From Candidatus Eisenbacteria bacterium (GTDB taxonomy: Bacteria > Eisenbacteria > RBG-16-71-46 > JACRLI01), in assembly GCA_016235265.1 (NCBI GenBank), contig JACRLI010000002.1, forward strand, positions 30,548 through 94,547: a stretch of 64,000 nt of DNA. Direction: 5' to 3'. Positions 45,485 through 53,946 of this stretch are shown piece by piece (the first letter of the stretch is position 1; each line of letters starts with the position of its first letter). Made by a program: the position numbers and the translations under genes. The notes under the pieces were generated by a model. That model worked only from the letters and a program-made list of their open reading frames with translations, ran no database searches and was not told the DNA's origin.

Positions 45485-47854
45485 ATGATGGAACCCGCTC
45501 GGCCGCTACGAACGGGCCAGTGGACCGAGTCAGCCCTTCGCGTCCTCCGCGAGCGCTACCTGATCCGGCGACCCGACGGCACCCAGGAAACCCCCGAAGA
45601 GATGTGCTGGCGCGTATCGGCCGCAATCGCCGGTGGAGAGACGCGTTACGGTCGCTCCCCGGAACAGGCGCTGGAGACGGCCCACCGGTTCTACGACATC
45701 ATGGTGGACCGGCGGTTCGTCCCCAACTCCCCGACGCTCATGAACGCGGGCAAGGACAACGGCCTGCAGTTCTCGGCCTGCTACGTGCTCCCCGTGGACG
45801 ATTCGCTCGAAGGCATATTTGATGCCATCAAGCGCGCCGCCCTGATCCACCAGTCCGGCGGCGGGACCGGGTTCTCTTTCTCGCGTCTCCGCAGCAAGAA
45901 CAGCATCGTGAAGTCCACCGGCGGCCGCGCCAGCGGGCCGGTCAGCTTCCTCCGGGTGTTCAACGCCGCCACCGAGGCGGTCAAGCAGGGGGGCACCCGC
46001 CGGGGCGCCAACATGGGCATCCTGCAGGTGGACCACCCGGACATCCTCGAGTTCATCGGGTGCAAGCTGGACGGCGGGATCACCAACTTCAACATCAGCG
46101 TGGCGATCACCGACGCCTTCATGGACGCCCTGACCGCGGGGGAAGAATACGAGCTCCTCGAGCCGCACAGCGGCCAGGTGACCGGCCGGCTGCCGGCGCG
46201 CGAGGTGTTCCGCAAGATCGTGGACTGCGCCTGGCGCACCGGGGATCCCGGCCTGGTGTTCATCGACCGGGTGAACGCCGGCCCGGCCAACCCCACGCCC
46301 GAGGTGGGGCGCGTGGAGGCCACCAACCCCTGCGGCGAGCAGCCGCTGCTGCCCAACGAGGCCTGCAACCTGGGTTCGCTCAACCTGGCGGAATTCGTGG
46401 TGCAGACGCCGCGCGGCGCGGACCTGGACTGGGCCGCCATGGACGACACCATCCGCGTGGCGGTGCGCTTCCTCGACGACGTGATCGAGATGAACCCCTA
46501 CCCGCTGCCCGAGATCGACCGCAGCGTGAAGGACAACCGGCGCATCGGCCTGGGCGTGATGGGTGTGGCGGACATGTTGCTGATGTTCGGCATCCCCTAC
46601 GACAGCCCCCAGGCCCTGGAGCTGGCCGACCGCGTCATGGACTTCATCCAGAAGGTGGGGCATGAGGCCAGCGAGGCGCTGGCGCTCGAGCGCGGGCCCT
46701 TCCCCAACTGGGTCCGCAGCATCTACAAGCGCAGCCGTCAGCTGCGCAACTCCACCGTGACCACCATCGCGCCCACCGGGACGATATCCATCCTGGCGGG
46801 CTGCTCCTCGGGGATCGAGCCGGTGTTCGCGCTGGCCTACTCGCACATCGTGGGTGAGCGGCACCTGACGTTCGTGAACCCGCACCTGGAGCGCGTGGCC
46901 CGCGAGCGGAACTTCTTCTCGGATGAGCTGATGGAGCGGATCGCCCGCCAGGGCACCGTGCACGGGCTGGCCGAGGTGCCCGAGGACGTCCGCCGCGTGT
47001 TCGTGACCGCCCACGAAGTGGCCCCGAAGTGGCACGTGCGGATGCAGGCCGCCTTCCAGAAGCACACTGACAACGGCGTGTCCAAGACCGTCAACCTGCC
47101 CCACACCGCCAAGCCCGACGACATCGCCGCCGCCTACCAGCTCGCCTGGGACACCGGCTGCCTGGGGATCACGGTGTTCCGCGACGGCTGCAAGGGCCAG
47201 CAGGTGCTCCACGTGGGCACCTCGCCGGACCACAGGGCGGGGGCCAGCGAGAAGGAGGCGCCGGTGCCGGCGGTCAAGGCCGGCGCGGGGCTGCCCACGC
47301 ACGTGAAGCCGCGCCCGGCGGTGGCCATCGGCGCCACCTACCGCACGCGCACACCCCTGGGCACCGCGTTCCTGACCGTGAACCGCAACGGCTCCGAGGA
47401 GCCGCTCGAGGTGTTCGTGAACGTGGGCAAGGCGGGCACCGAGACGCAGGCGGTGGCCGAGGCGCTCGGCCGGCTCATCTCGCTGGCGCTGCGCCTGCCT
47501 TCCCCGATGACCCCCAGCGAGCGGATGAAGGAGATCGTGGACCAGATGGCCGGCATCGGCGGCGGGCACTCGATGGGCTTCGGGCCCGACCGGGTGCGCT
47601 CGCTGCCCGACGCCGTGGCGCGCGTGCTGGGCACCCACCTGGGACTCACGCACACCCAGCCGGTGGCCGACACCCACTCGCTGGAGGCCGACGCCGCGCT
47701 GGCGCAGGCCACCGCGACGGCCACGGTGGAGGCTCCGGTCGCGCTGGAGGCGCACCGCCACCCCGGCGACCTGTGCCCGTCGTGCGGGCAGGCCACGTTC
47801 GTGTACGAGGAGGGCTGCCGCAAGTGTCACTTCTGCGGCCACAGCGAGTGCTGA
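45485..47854 (+). CDS. nrdJ: Adenosylcobalamin-dependent ribonucleotide reductase (class II)
   Basis: A 789-residue enzyme making deoxynucleotides without oxygen dependence. Motifs include LQFSACYVLPVDDSLEGIFD, SGGGTGFSFSRLR, ATNPCGEQPLLPNEACNLGS (N-x-C-x-E active site), APTGTISILAGCSSGIEP and HTDNGVSKTVNLP. The C-terminal zinc-ribbon CPSCG ... CRKCHFCG is typical of the large NrdJ class. AAGGAGG precedes the paired ATG codons at 45485/45488. Confidence 0.94.
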   Translation: MMEPARPLRTGQWTESALRVLRERYLIRRPDGTQETPEEMCWRVSAAIAGGETRYGRSPEQALETAHRFYDIMVDRRFVPNSPTLMNAGKDNGLQFSACYVLPVDDSLEGIFDAIKRAALIHQSGGGTGFSFSRLRSKNSIVKSTGGRASGPVSFLRVFNAATEAVKQGGTRRGANMGILQVDHPDILEFIGCKLDGGITNFNISVAITDAFMDALTAGEEYELLEPHSGQVTGRLPAREVFRKIVDCAWRTGDPGLVFIDRVNAGPANPTPEVGRVEATNPCGEQPLLPNEACNLGSLNLAEFVVQTPRGADLDWAAMDDTIRVAVRFLDDVIEMNPYPLPEIDRSVKDNRRIGLGVMGVADMLLMFGIPYDSPQALELADRVMDFIQKVGHEASEALALERGPFPNWVRSIYKRSRQLRNSTVTTIAPTGTISILAGCSSGIEPVFALAYSHIVGERHLTFVNPHLERVARERNFFSDELMERIARQGTVHGLAEVPEDVRRVFVTAHEVAPKWHVRMQAAFQKHTDNGVSKTVNLPHTAKPDDIAAAYQLAWDTGCLGITVFRDGCKGQQVLHVGTSPDHRAGASEKEAPVPAVKAGAGLPTHVKPRPAVAIGATYRTRTPLGTAFLTVNRNGSEEPLEVFVNVGKAGTETQAVAEALGRLISLALRLPSPMTPSERMKEIVDQMAGIGGGHSMGFGPDRVRSLPDAVARVLGTHLGLTHTQPVADTHSLEADAALAQATATATVEAPVALEAHRHPGDLCPSCGQATFVYEEGCRKCHFCGHSEC

Positions 47855-47927
47855 AGCGATTGGAGCCGTGACCGCCGGGCTGGCGCCGGCGGCCGCGGCC
47901 GTCGTTCCAAAGGCAGCCTGAAGTCAC

Positions 47928-47955
47928 GGGCCCCGGGGATCACCCCCCGGGGCCC
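47928..47955 (+). terminator. Hairpin terminator after nrdJ
   Basis: GGGCCCCGGGG (47928-47938) and its complement (47945-47955) with a 6-nt loop, 73 nt after the nrdJ stop. No T-tract. Confidence 0.55.
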
Positions 47956-47960
47956 CGCTG

Positions 47961-47989
47961 TTGACGGCCTGCCCCCGCGCCTCCATAGT
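47961..47989 (+). promoter_or_regulatory. Leaderless promoter of the zinc-ribbon membrane gene
   Basis: TTGACG (47961-47966), 17-nt spacer, CATAGT (47984-47989), then eight nt to ATG 47998. No SD. Confidence 0.55.
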
Positions 47990-47997
47990 CCGTTGCC

Positions 47998-49047
47998 ATG
48001 ACCTGTCGCCTCTGTGGCCAGGAGCTGCCGCCGGGAGCAGCCGAGTGCCCCGCCTGTCACGCGCCGACGGAATTGCCGCCCGCCCCGGAGCGCGAACTGC
48101 CTCCCTCGCCGTATCCGCCCGGTTACGCGCCGACACCCATGCCCCCCGCGCAGCACCTGCCCGAATACCCGCAACCCGCCGTGGATCCCGCGCAGCGCCT
48201 GCCGGAGCACCCGCAGGTTGCCGTGGCTCCCGTATCGCCCTGGCCAGGGCTTGCGCCGCCTCCGGCCTGGCCCGCCGGGTACGTGGCGGGAGAGCAACTG
48301 AGCATCGCAAGGTGGGTCGGGCAGGGGTGGCAGACGTTCCGGGCGCGTCCGCTGCCGTGGATCCTGTGGGCGCTGGCGATGCTCCTGCCCAGTGCGGCGC
48401 TGGAGATCTACCGCTACAGCCAGGGCTGGGTGGGGGGAAGCGTCTCCCCGGGGGAGACCGGTTCCGTGATGACGACCACGCTCCTGAGCCTTGCGCTCAC
48501 GATCTCGCTGCTGCCGCTCCACGTGGGCGGCAACCTCTACGCCCTCTCGCTCCAGCGCGGCGCGCACCCGCCGGCGATGAAGTTCCTGCAGGCGTACGCG
48601 CGCGGCGCGTGGCTCGTAGCCGCGCTGGCGCTCATGGGCCTGATGGCGGCGCCGGTGTTCCTGCTGGTCCTGCTCCCGGGACGCTTCCTGTCCGCCACCG
48701 GGGCGCTGGCGCAGGCCCTGGTGGTGGTGTACATGCTCATCGCCACGCCCTTCGCCGTCGGGGTGTACCTGTACCTGCTGCTGGGCTGGATGTTCGCGCC
48801 CGTACTCGTCGCGGATCGCGAGATGAACGCCATGGACGCCATGCGCACCAGCTGGCACCTGGTGGACGGGCACCGTTGGAGACTGCTGGGGCTGATCCTG
48901 GTCCTGGTGGCGATCGCCTTCGCGGGAGTGCTGGCCTGCCTGGTCGGCTCGCTGGTCACGCAGGGAATCGTGGCCGGGGCGTTCTCGGCGGCGTACCGCG
49001 ACCTCGCGGTGCGCTCGGGCGACATGGATTCGGACACCGAGCTGTAG
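47998..49047 (+). CDS. Zinc-ribbon multi-span membrane protein
   Basis: A 349-residue protein. An N-terminal zinc ribbon (CRLCGQELPPGAAECPACH) is followed by a Pro-rich cytoplasmic linker (about 25-95) and about six membrane spans. The C-terminal part contains DREMNAMDAMRTSWHLVDGH, the amphipathic motif of the GlpM/DUF975-like integral membrane group (hxxAhxxSxxhhxGxxW). Function unknown. Confidence 0.75.
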   Translation: MTCRLCGQELPPGAAECPACHAPTELPPAPERELPPSPYPPGYAPTPMPPAQHLPEYPQPAVDPAQRLPEHPQVAVAPVSPWPGLAPPPAWPAGYVAGEQLSIARWVGQGWQTFRARPLPWILWALAMLLPSAALEIYRYSQGWVGGSVSPGETGSVMTTTLLSLALTISLLPLHVGGNLYALSLQRGAHPPAMKFLQAYARGAWLVAALALMGLMAAPVFLLVLLPGRFLSATGALAQALVVVYMLIATPFAVGVYLYLLLGWMFAPVLVADREMNAMDAMRTSWHLVDGHRWRLLGLILVLVAIAFAGVLACLVGSLVTQGIVAGAFSAAYRDLAVRSGDMDSDTEL

Positions 49048-49082
49048 CGCGGGCCTGAGGATCCACCGGTGCCGTCTGCCGC

Positions 49083-49190
49083 GCGTCGGATCGGGCCAGC
49101 CGGGTTCGTTCGCTGCTCAGGTCGGGCGCAAGAGAAGTACAGCGCCCTCCAACTTCGCTGCGAACGAACCCGGCTGGCCCGATCCGACGC
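49083..49190. repeat. 31-bp perfect inverted repeat element
   Basis: Arms at 49083-49113 and 49160-49190 are exact reverse complements (31 of 31; arm begins GCGTCGGATCGGGCCAGCCG) around a 46-nt spacer. It lies between convergent genes. It could be a bidirectional terminator, a REP/MITE-like repeat, or a structured RNA. Perfect arms of this length suggest recent origin or strong selection. Confidence 0.8.
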
Positions 49191-49222
49191 ACGGCCGTGG
49201 CATCCGCGTTCGGCGTCCTCCG

Positions 49223-49648
49223 CTAGTTCTCCGTCTGGCGTTCCCGCTTTCGCTCCGACGCGCGGCGCTTCTCCTCCAACCGGCGTTCCTTCGAGGCCCG
49301 AGTGGGCCGGGTGGGGCGGCGCGACTTGCGCGGACGTAGGGCGTCCGCCACCAGTTCGGCGAGGCGCCGGCAGGCGGCCTCGCGATTGGCCGATTGGGAG
49401 CGGTGACGGCTGCTCACCGCGCGCAGGGTGCCGTCGGCGTGAATTCGATGGGCCAGGCGGGCCCGCACGCGGGCCCGCTCGGCGTCGGCAAGGGCGGGGG
49501 AGGAGTCCACGTTCCAGCGGGCCTCCACCCGGGTCTCCACCTTGTTCACGTGCTGTCCGCCGGGGCCGCCCGAGCGGGAGGTGCGCAGCTCCACCTCGGC
49601 CATGGGCAGCGGCCGTCCGGGGGTGATCTCGAGTCGGGAAGCGTCCAT
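49223..49648 (-). CDS. arfB: Peptidyl-tRNA hydrolase ArfB (YaeJ-type rescue factor)
   Basis: A 141-residue codon-independent release factor that rescues stalled ribosomes. It has the catalytic GGQ loop RTSRSGGPGGQHVNKVETRV and the basic C-terminal tail (PRKSRRPTRPTRASKERRLE) that enters the empty mRNA channel. ATG 49648 is preferred because TAGAAT lies seven nt upstream; ATG 49657 overlaps that box. Confidence 0.9.
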   Translation of the reverse strand: MDASRLEITPGRPLPMAEVELRTSRSGGPGGQHVNKVETRVEARWNVDSSPALADAERARVRARLAHRIHADGTLRAVSSRHRSQSANREAACRRLAELVADALRPRKSRRPTRPTRASKERRLEEKRRASERKRERQTEN

Positions 49649-49655
49649 GCATCCC

Positions 49656-49661
49656 ATTCTA
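49656..49661 (-). promoter_or_regulatory. -10 box of arfB
   Basis: Minus-strand TAGAAT, seven nt upstream of ATG 49648, with no Shine-Dalgarno. The -35 is unclear. Confidence 0.4.
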
Positions 49662-49711
49662 GCGCCTGTTCGAACCTCGACGCGCCACCTAAACGCTCCG
49701 GCCCCTTTGCG

Positions 49712-49740
49712 TTGACCCTCCCCCCCGAGTCTGGTACCGT
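49712..49740 (+). promoter_or_regulatory. Promoter of the polyprenyl synthase operon
   Basis: TTGACC (49712-49717), 17-nt spacer, TACCGT (49735-49740). The leader reaches either GTG 49753 (about 6 nt) or TTG 49825 (about 78 nt). Confidence 0.5.
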
Positions 49741-49824
49741 TAGCCGGTTCCGGTGTTCCCCTGTGGTTTCCATCCTCGGCCTGTCACCCGGCTCCGCCCG
49801 GCCCCGGCAGTGGGAGTTTCACGC

Positions 49825-50805
49825 TTGAGCTCGATTTCTCTGGCCTCCCTCCAGGCGCCCGTGCGCGCCGAGCTGGACGCCATGAATGCCCACCTGAAGC
49901 AGCTGCGGGACTCCAACGTGGAGCTCATCCGGCAGGTGGGGGAGCACGTCCTCGGCGGCGGGGGCAAGCAGCTGCGGCCCACCCTGCTGCTGCTGGTCTC
50001 GCGGCTGGGTGGCCGAAACCAGGACCTGGCGGTGCTGGCGGCCACGGTGGTGGAGTTGATCCACACGGCGACGTTGATCCACGACGACTCGGTGGACGGC
50101 AGCAACCTGCGCCGCGGACGCCCCACCGTGAACCGCGCCTTCAACCACTCGGTCTCCATCCTGATGGGAGACTTCGTGTACTCCAAGGCGTTCGCGATCC
50201 TCGCGGAGCGCAAGCTGTACCCGCTGATCGACATCCTGGCCCAGGCCACGCACCGCATGAGCACCGCGGAGCTGCTGGAAATGGACCTCAAGCACAAGGT
50301 CACCACCACGGAGCAGGAGTACCTGGGCATGATCGACGGCAAGACCGGGGTCCTGTTCCAGGCGGCGTGCGAGATCGGGGCCTACCTGGGGATCGGCGAG
50401 GGGGAGGCGGAGCGGTTCCGCGACTTCGGGCGCTCCCTGGGGCTGGCCTTCCAGATCGCGGACGACCTCATTGACATCGTCGGAGAGGAGAGCGTCATCG
50501 GCAAGGACCGCGGCAACGACCTCAAGGAGGGCAAGGTCACGCTGCCCTACATCGCCGCCCTGCGCAACTCCCCGCCCGAGGAGCGCGCGCACTACTCCGA
50601 TCTTCTCGAGCACCCCGAGCGGGTGAACGGCGACTGGGACGCCATGGTGGACTGGGTCCGCCGCCGCGGCGGCGAGCGCTACTCGCGCGACCTCGCCTCG
50701 GTCCACGCCGGGCACGCCCGCTCCCTGCTCGACGCGTTTCCGGTCTCCGACGCGCGCCAGGCGCTGCACGACGCGGCCGGCTACGTCGTCAGCCGGGCGC
50801 TCTGA
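49825..50805 (+). CDS. ispB: Polyprenyl diphosphate synthase (IspB-like)
   Basis: A 326-residue trans-prenyltransferase building the quinone side chain. First Asp-rich motif LIHDDSVDGSNLRRGRPTVN (DDxxD), second FQIADDLIDIVG; GGKQLRPTLLLLVS is the IPP-binding block. TTG 49825 gives the length of E. coli IspB and has GGGAG upstream; GTG 49753 is an alternative. The next gene, rsfS, begins 3 nt after the stop. Confidence 0.88.
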   Translation: MSSISLASLQAPVRAELDAMNAHLKQLRDSNVELIRQVGEHVLGGGGKQLRPTLLLLVSRLGGRNQDLAVLAATVVELIHTATLIHDDSVDGSNLRRGRPTVNRAFNHSVSILMGDFVYSKAFAILAERKLYPLIDILAQATHRMSTAELLEMDLKHKVTTTEQEYLGMIDGKTGVLFQAACEIGAYLGIGEGEAERFRDFGRSLGLAFQIADDLIDIVGEESVIGKDRGNDLKEGKVTLPYIAALRNSPPEERAHYSDLLEHPERVNGDWDAMVDWVRRRGGERYSRDLASVHAGHARSLLDAFPVSDARQALHDAAGYVVSRAL

Positions 50806-50808
50806 TCC

Positions 50809-51177
50809 ATGACCTCACGCCAGTTCGCAGAACGCTGCGCCCGCCTGCTCTTCGAGAAGAAGGCCGAGGACATCCAGGTCCTGGACCTCCGCAAGCTGGG
50901 GGCGGTCACGGACTTCTTCGTCGTGGCCAGCGGCGCGTCCGCGCCGCACGTGAAGGCCCTCGCGGAGCACGTGGAGGACACGATGCGCGGCCACGGGCAG
51001 CGGCCGTGGCACAGCGAGGGCTATTCGGCGGAGCGCTGGATCCTGCTCGACTACGTCAACGTCGTGGTGCACGTGTTCCATCCCAAGACCCGCGAGTTCT
51101 ACCTCCTGGAGAGGCTGTGGGGCGACGCGGAGAGGATCCCACTTGATTTCGTCGTACCTGACCGAAGCCGTCCGTAG
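50809..51177 (+). CDS. rsfS: Ribosomal silencing factor RsfS
   Basis: A 122-residue RsfS/Iojap protein that binds uL14 and blocks subunit joining in starvation. Core motif TDFFVVASGASAPHVKALAE and the C-terminal YSAERWILLDYVNVVVHVF, HPKTREFYLLERLWGDA. Typical length. It overlaps argS by 35 nt. Confidence 0.92.
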   Translation: MTSRQFAERCARLLFEKKAEDIQVLDLRKLGAVTDFFVVASGASAPHVKALAEHVEDTMRGHGQRPWHSEGYSAERWILLDYVNVVVHVFHPKTREFYLLERLWGDAERIPLDFVVPDRSRP

Positions 51178-52819
51178 CGCCGTCGCGGCCGCGGGCCTCG
51201 GAGACCCCGGCCCGGTGCTGCTCGAGACCCCCAAGGACCGCGCCCACGGCGACCTGGCCACCAACGTGGCCATGCAGCTCGCCTCGAAGGGCCGGGCGGC
51301 CGGCAAGGGCAATCCTCGCGCGGTGGCCGAGGCGGTGGTGACGGAACTGCGGGCGCGGCTGGACCCCGCGCTCATCGCCGGGGTCAGCATCGCGGGGCCC
51401 GGCTTCATCAACTTCGCCTACCACCCCGACGTGGTGCGCCGCAGCCTGGCCGAGATCCTGGAGGCCGGCGCCGGATTCGGGCGGTCCGACTGGGGCGCGG
51501 GCGAGAAGGTGCTCCTCGAATTCGTCAGCGCCAACCCCACGGGTCCGCTCAACGTGGTGAGCGCGCGCGCCGCCTCGGTGGGCGACTCGCTGGCGCGCCT
51601 GTTCCGCGCGTGCGGCTTCGAGGCCCGGACCGAGTACTACGTCAACGACGCCGGCAACCAGGTGCGCAAGCTGGGCGAGTCGCTGCTGGCGCGCATCCGC
51701 GAGGCCGGGGGCGAAGCGCTCGTGATCCCCGAGAACGGCTACCACGGCGAGTACCTCAAGGAGATGGCCCAAGCCATGGGCCCGGAAGCCCGCGCGGAGA
51801 TGCTCGCGCGGGCGGACGCGGCCGAGGCCTGCACCCGCTACGCGCTCACGCGCATTCTCGCGGGCCAGCAGGCGGACCTCGAGAGCTTCGGCGTGCGCTT
51901 CGACCGCTTCTTCCACGAGACCGAGCTGCACCAGGCCGGGCGCGTGACGGAGGCGCTCGAGGACCTCAGGGCCCGGGGCTTCATCTACGTCGGTGCGGAG
52001 GAGAAGGAGGCGGAGGCCGGGGCCCTGTGGTTCCGCTCCACCGACTTCGGCGACGACAAGGACCGCGTGGTGGTGAAGAAGACGGGCGAGACCACCTACT
52101 TCCTGGCCGACACCGCCTATCACCGCGACAAGCACGAGCGCGGCTTCGCGCGCGCCATCGACCTGTTTGGCCCGGACCACCACGGTGCCGTGCCGCGGCT
52201 CAAGGCGGCCATGAAGGCGCTGGGCTATCCCGAGGACTGGATCGAGGTCCTGCTGGTGCAGCAGGTGAACCTCATGATGGGCGGCCAGGCCGTGGAGATG
52301 AGCAAGCGGGCCGGGAAGCTGGTGACGCTGCGCGAGCTGGTGGACGAGGTGGGCCGCGACGTGGCGCGCTTCTCGTTCCTGATGCGCAGCGTGAACACGC
52401 ACCTGGATTTCGACCTGGCGCTGGCCCGCGAAGAATCGGACAAGAACCCGGTGTTCTACGTGCAGTATGCCCACGCCCGCGCCTGCAGCGTGGAGCGCAA
52501 CGCGCGCGAGAACCGGGTGGACCCTGCCCGCGCGGACCTGTCCCTGCTGGGCCAGCCCGAGGAGATGGAGCTGATCAAGACGCTGATGCGCCTGCCGCTG
52601 GCGGTGGAGTCCGCCGTCCGCGCGCGCGAGCCGCAGCGCATTCCCATGTACCTGATGAGCGTGGCCCAGTCCTTCCATCCCTTCTATCACCGGCACCGGG
52701 TGGTGGACCCGGACAACGCCGCGCTCTCGGCGGCGCGCCTGCAGCTGGTGCAGGGCGTTCGGCTGGTGATGGCCAACGGACTGGGCCTGATCGGCGTCTC
52801 GGCGCCGGAACAGATGTAG
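51143..52819 (+). CDS. argS: Arginyl-tRNA synthetase
   Basis: A 558-residue class I synthetase. The N-terminal Arg-tRNA-synt_N domain opens MISSYLTEAVRSAVAAAGLG. The HIGH-equivalent reads ANPTGPLNVVSAR (51533-51568), without either His. The KMSKS-equivalent is EMSKRAGKLVTLRELVDEVG. The DALR anticodon domain ends in GVSAPEQM. The start is TTG with GAGAGGA upstream, inside the rsfS 3' end. Confidence 0.93.
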   Translation: MISSYLTEAVRSAVAAAGLGDPGPVLLETPKDRAHGDLATNVAMQLASKGRAAGKGNPRAVAEAVVTELRARLDPALIAGVSIAGPGFINFAYHPDVVRRSLAEILEAGAGFGRSDWGAGEKVLLEFVSANPTGPLNVVSARAASVGDSLARLFRACGFEARTEYYVNDAGNQVRKLGESLLARIREAGGEALVIPENGYHGEYLKEMAQAMGPEARAEMLARADAAEACTRYALTRILAGQQADLESFGVRFDRFFHETELHQAGRVTEALEDLRARGFIYVGAEEKEAEAGALWFRSTDFGDDKDRVVVKKTGETTYFLADTAYHRDKHERGFARAIDLFGPDHHGAVPRLKAAMKALGYPEDWIEVLLVQQVNLMMGGQAVEMSKRAGKLVTLRELVDEVGRDVARFSFLMRSVNTHLDFDLALAREESDKNPVFYVQYAHARACSVERNARENRVDPARADLSLLGQPEEMELIKTLMRLPLAVESAVRAREPQRIPMYLMSVAQSFHPFYHRHRVVDPDNAALSAARLQLVQGVRLVMANGLGLIGVSAPEQM

Positions 52820-52833
52820 GGGGCGGAGCGACC

Positions 52834-53748
52834 ATGGGCATCCTTGTCGTGGGCTCGATCGGCCTGGACAACGTGCAGACCCCGCACGGCGCCGTGCGCG
52901 GCGTGCTGGGCGGCTCGGCCTCGTACTTCTCGGTGACCGCGCGGCACTTCTCGCCGGTGAACCTGGTCGCCGTGGTGGGCGAGGACTTCCCGGGCGAGTA
53001 CATGGACCTGTTCCGCGAGCGCGGCGTGGGCATCGAGGGACTCGAGGTGGTGCCGGGGAAGACCTTCCACTGGAGCGGTCGCTACGGGGACGACCCGGAC
53101 CAGGCGTTCAGCCTGGCCACCGAGCTGGGGGTGTTCGAGAACTTCCACCCGCGGCTGCCGGAGAGCTACCGCTCCGCGGAATACGTGTTCCTGGCCAACA
53201 TCGACCCGGTCCTGCAACTGGAGGTGCTGCGCCAGACGCGCGGCGCGCGGGTGCTGGACACCATGAACTACTGGATCGAGGGCAAGCGGCCCGAGCTGCT
53301 GGCCACCCTGCGCGAAGTGAACGTGGTGATCATGAACAACCAGGAGGCGCGCGCGCTCACCGGGGAAAAGCACATCCTGCGCGCCTGCGAGATCATCGCC
53401 GGCTACGGGCCCCAGGTGGTGGTCATCAAGCAGGGCGAGCACGGCTCGCTGCTGCGCACCCCCGACGACCTCTTCCTCATGCCGGGCTACCCGGTGGAGC
53501 GCGTGGTGGACCCCACCGGCGCGGGGGACACCTTCGCCGGCGGCTTCGTGGGCTGGCTGTCCCGCTGCGGCCAGGCGGACCGCGATGCCTACCGGCAGGC
53601 CATGATCATGGGCACGGTGATGGCCTCGTTCACCATCGAGGACTTCAGCCTGCGCGCGCTGCTGCGCGCCAATCCGGACCTGATGCGCGAGCGCATCCGC
53701 CGCCTGCGCCAGATCACCGACCTGCCGGCCATGGACGGGCTGATCTAG
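52834..53748 (+). CDS. PfkB-family sugar kinase
   Basis: A 304-residue ribokinase-like kinase. N-terminal MGILVVGSIGLDNVQTPHG and VLGGSASYFSVTARHF; the C-terminal ATP/anion-hole motif is DPTGAGDTFAGGFVG with the catalytic Asp. MNNQEARALTGE is the usual mid-protein motif. The substrate (sugar, nucleoside or other) is not determinable. It lies 14 nt after argS. Confidence 0.88.
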   Translation: MGILVVGSIGLDNVQTPHGAVRGVLGGSASYFSVTARHFSPVNLVAVVGEDFPGEYMDLFRERGVGIEGLEVVPGKTFHWSGRYGDDPDQAFSLATELGVFENFHPRLPESYRSAEYVFLANIDPVLQLEVLRQTRGARVLDTMNYWIEGKRPELLATLREVNVVIMNNQEARALTGEKHILRACEIIAGYGPQVVVIKQGEHGSLLRTPDDLFLMPGYPVERVVDPTGAGDTFAGGFVGWLSRCGQADRDAYRQAMIMGTVMASFTIEDFSLRALLRANPDLMRERIRRLRQITDLPAMDGLI

Positions 53749-53762
53749 CGTCGCGCCCGGGT

Positions 53763-53771
53763 TGTGGAAAA
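53763..53771 (-). promoter_or_regulatory. DnaA-box-like site upstream of 53.9-kb gene
   Basis: Minus-strand TTTTCCACA, identical to the site in the nrdJ leader, in the intergenic region before the promoter at 53860. Confidence 0.35.
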
Positions 53772-53859
53772 CTTCTTTCGCCATCCTTCCCGGCCTTCCT
53801 GAGAGCGACGCCTCAACCTGTTGACGTTCCACGGCTTCCGGGGGAGTCGCAGTAGTTTC

Positions 53860-53887
53860 TTGACTCGCTTTCCCCGCGTGATATCCT
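53860..53887 (+). promoter_or_regulatory. Promoter of the CTG-initiated gene
   Basis: TTGACT (53860-53865), 16-nt spacer, TATCCT (53882-53887); leader of about 53 nt ending in AAGGAGG. Confidence 0.6.
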
Positions 53888-53946
53888 CGCCCCCGCATAA
53901 TCAAACTCAGCAGCTCGGTTCAGGTGATTGAGTCAAGGAGGACGCC

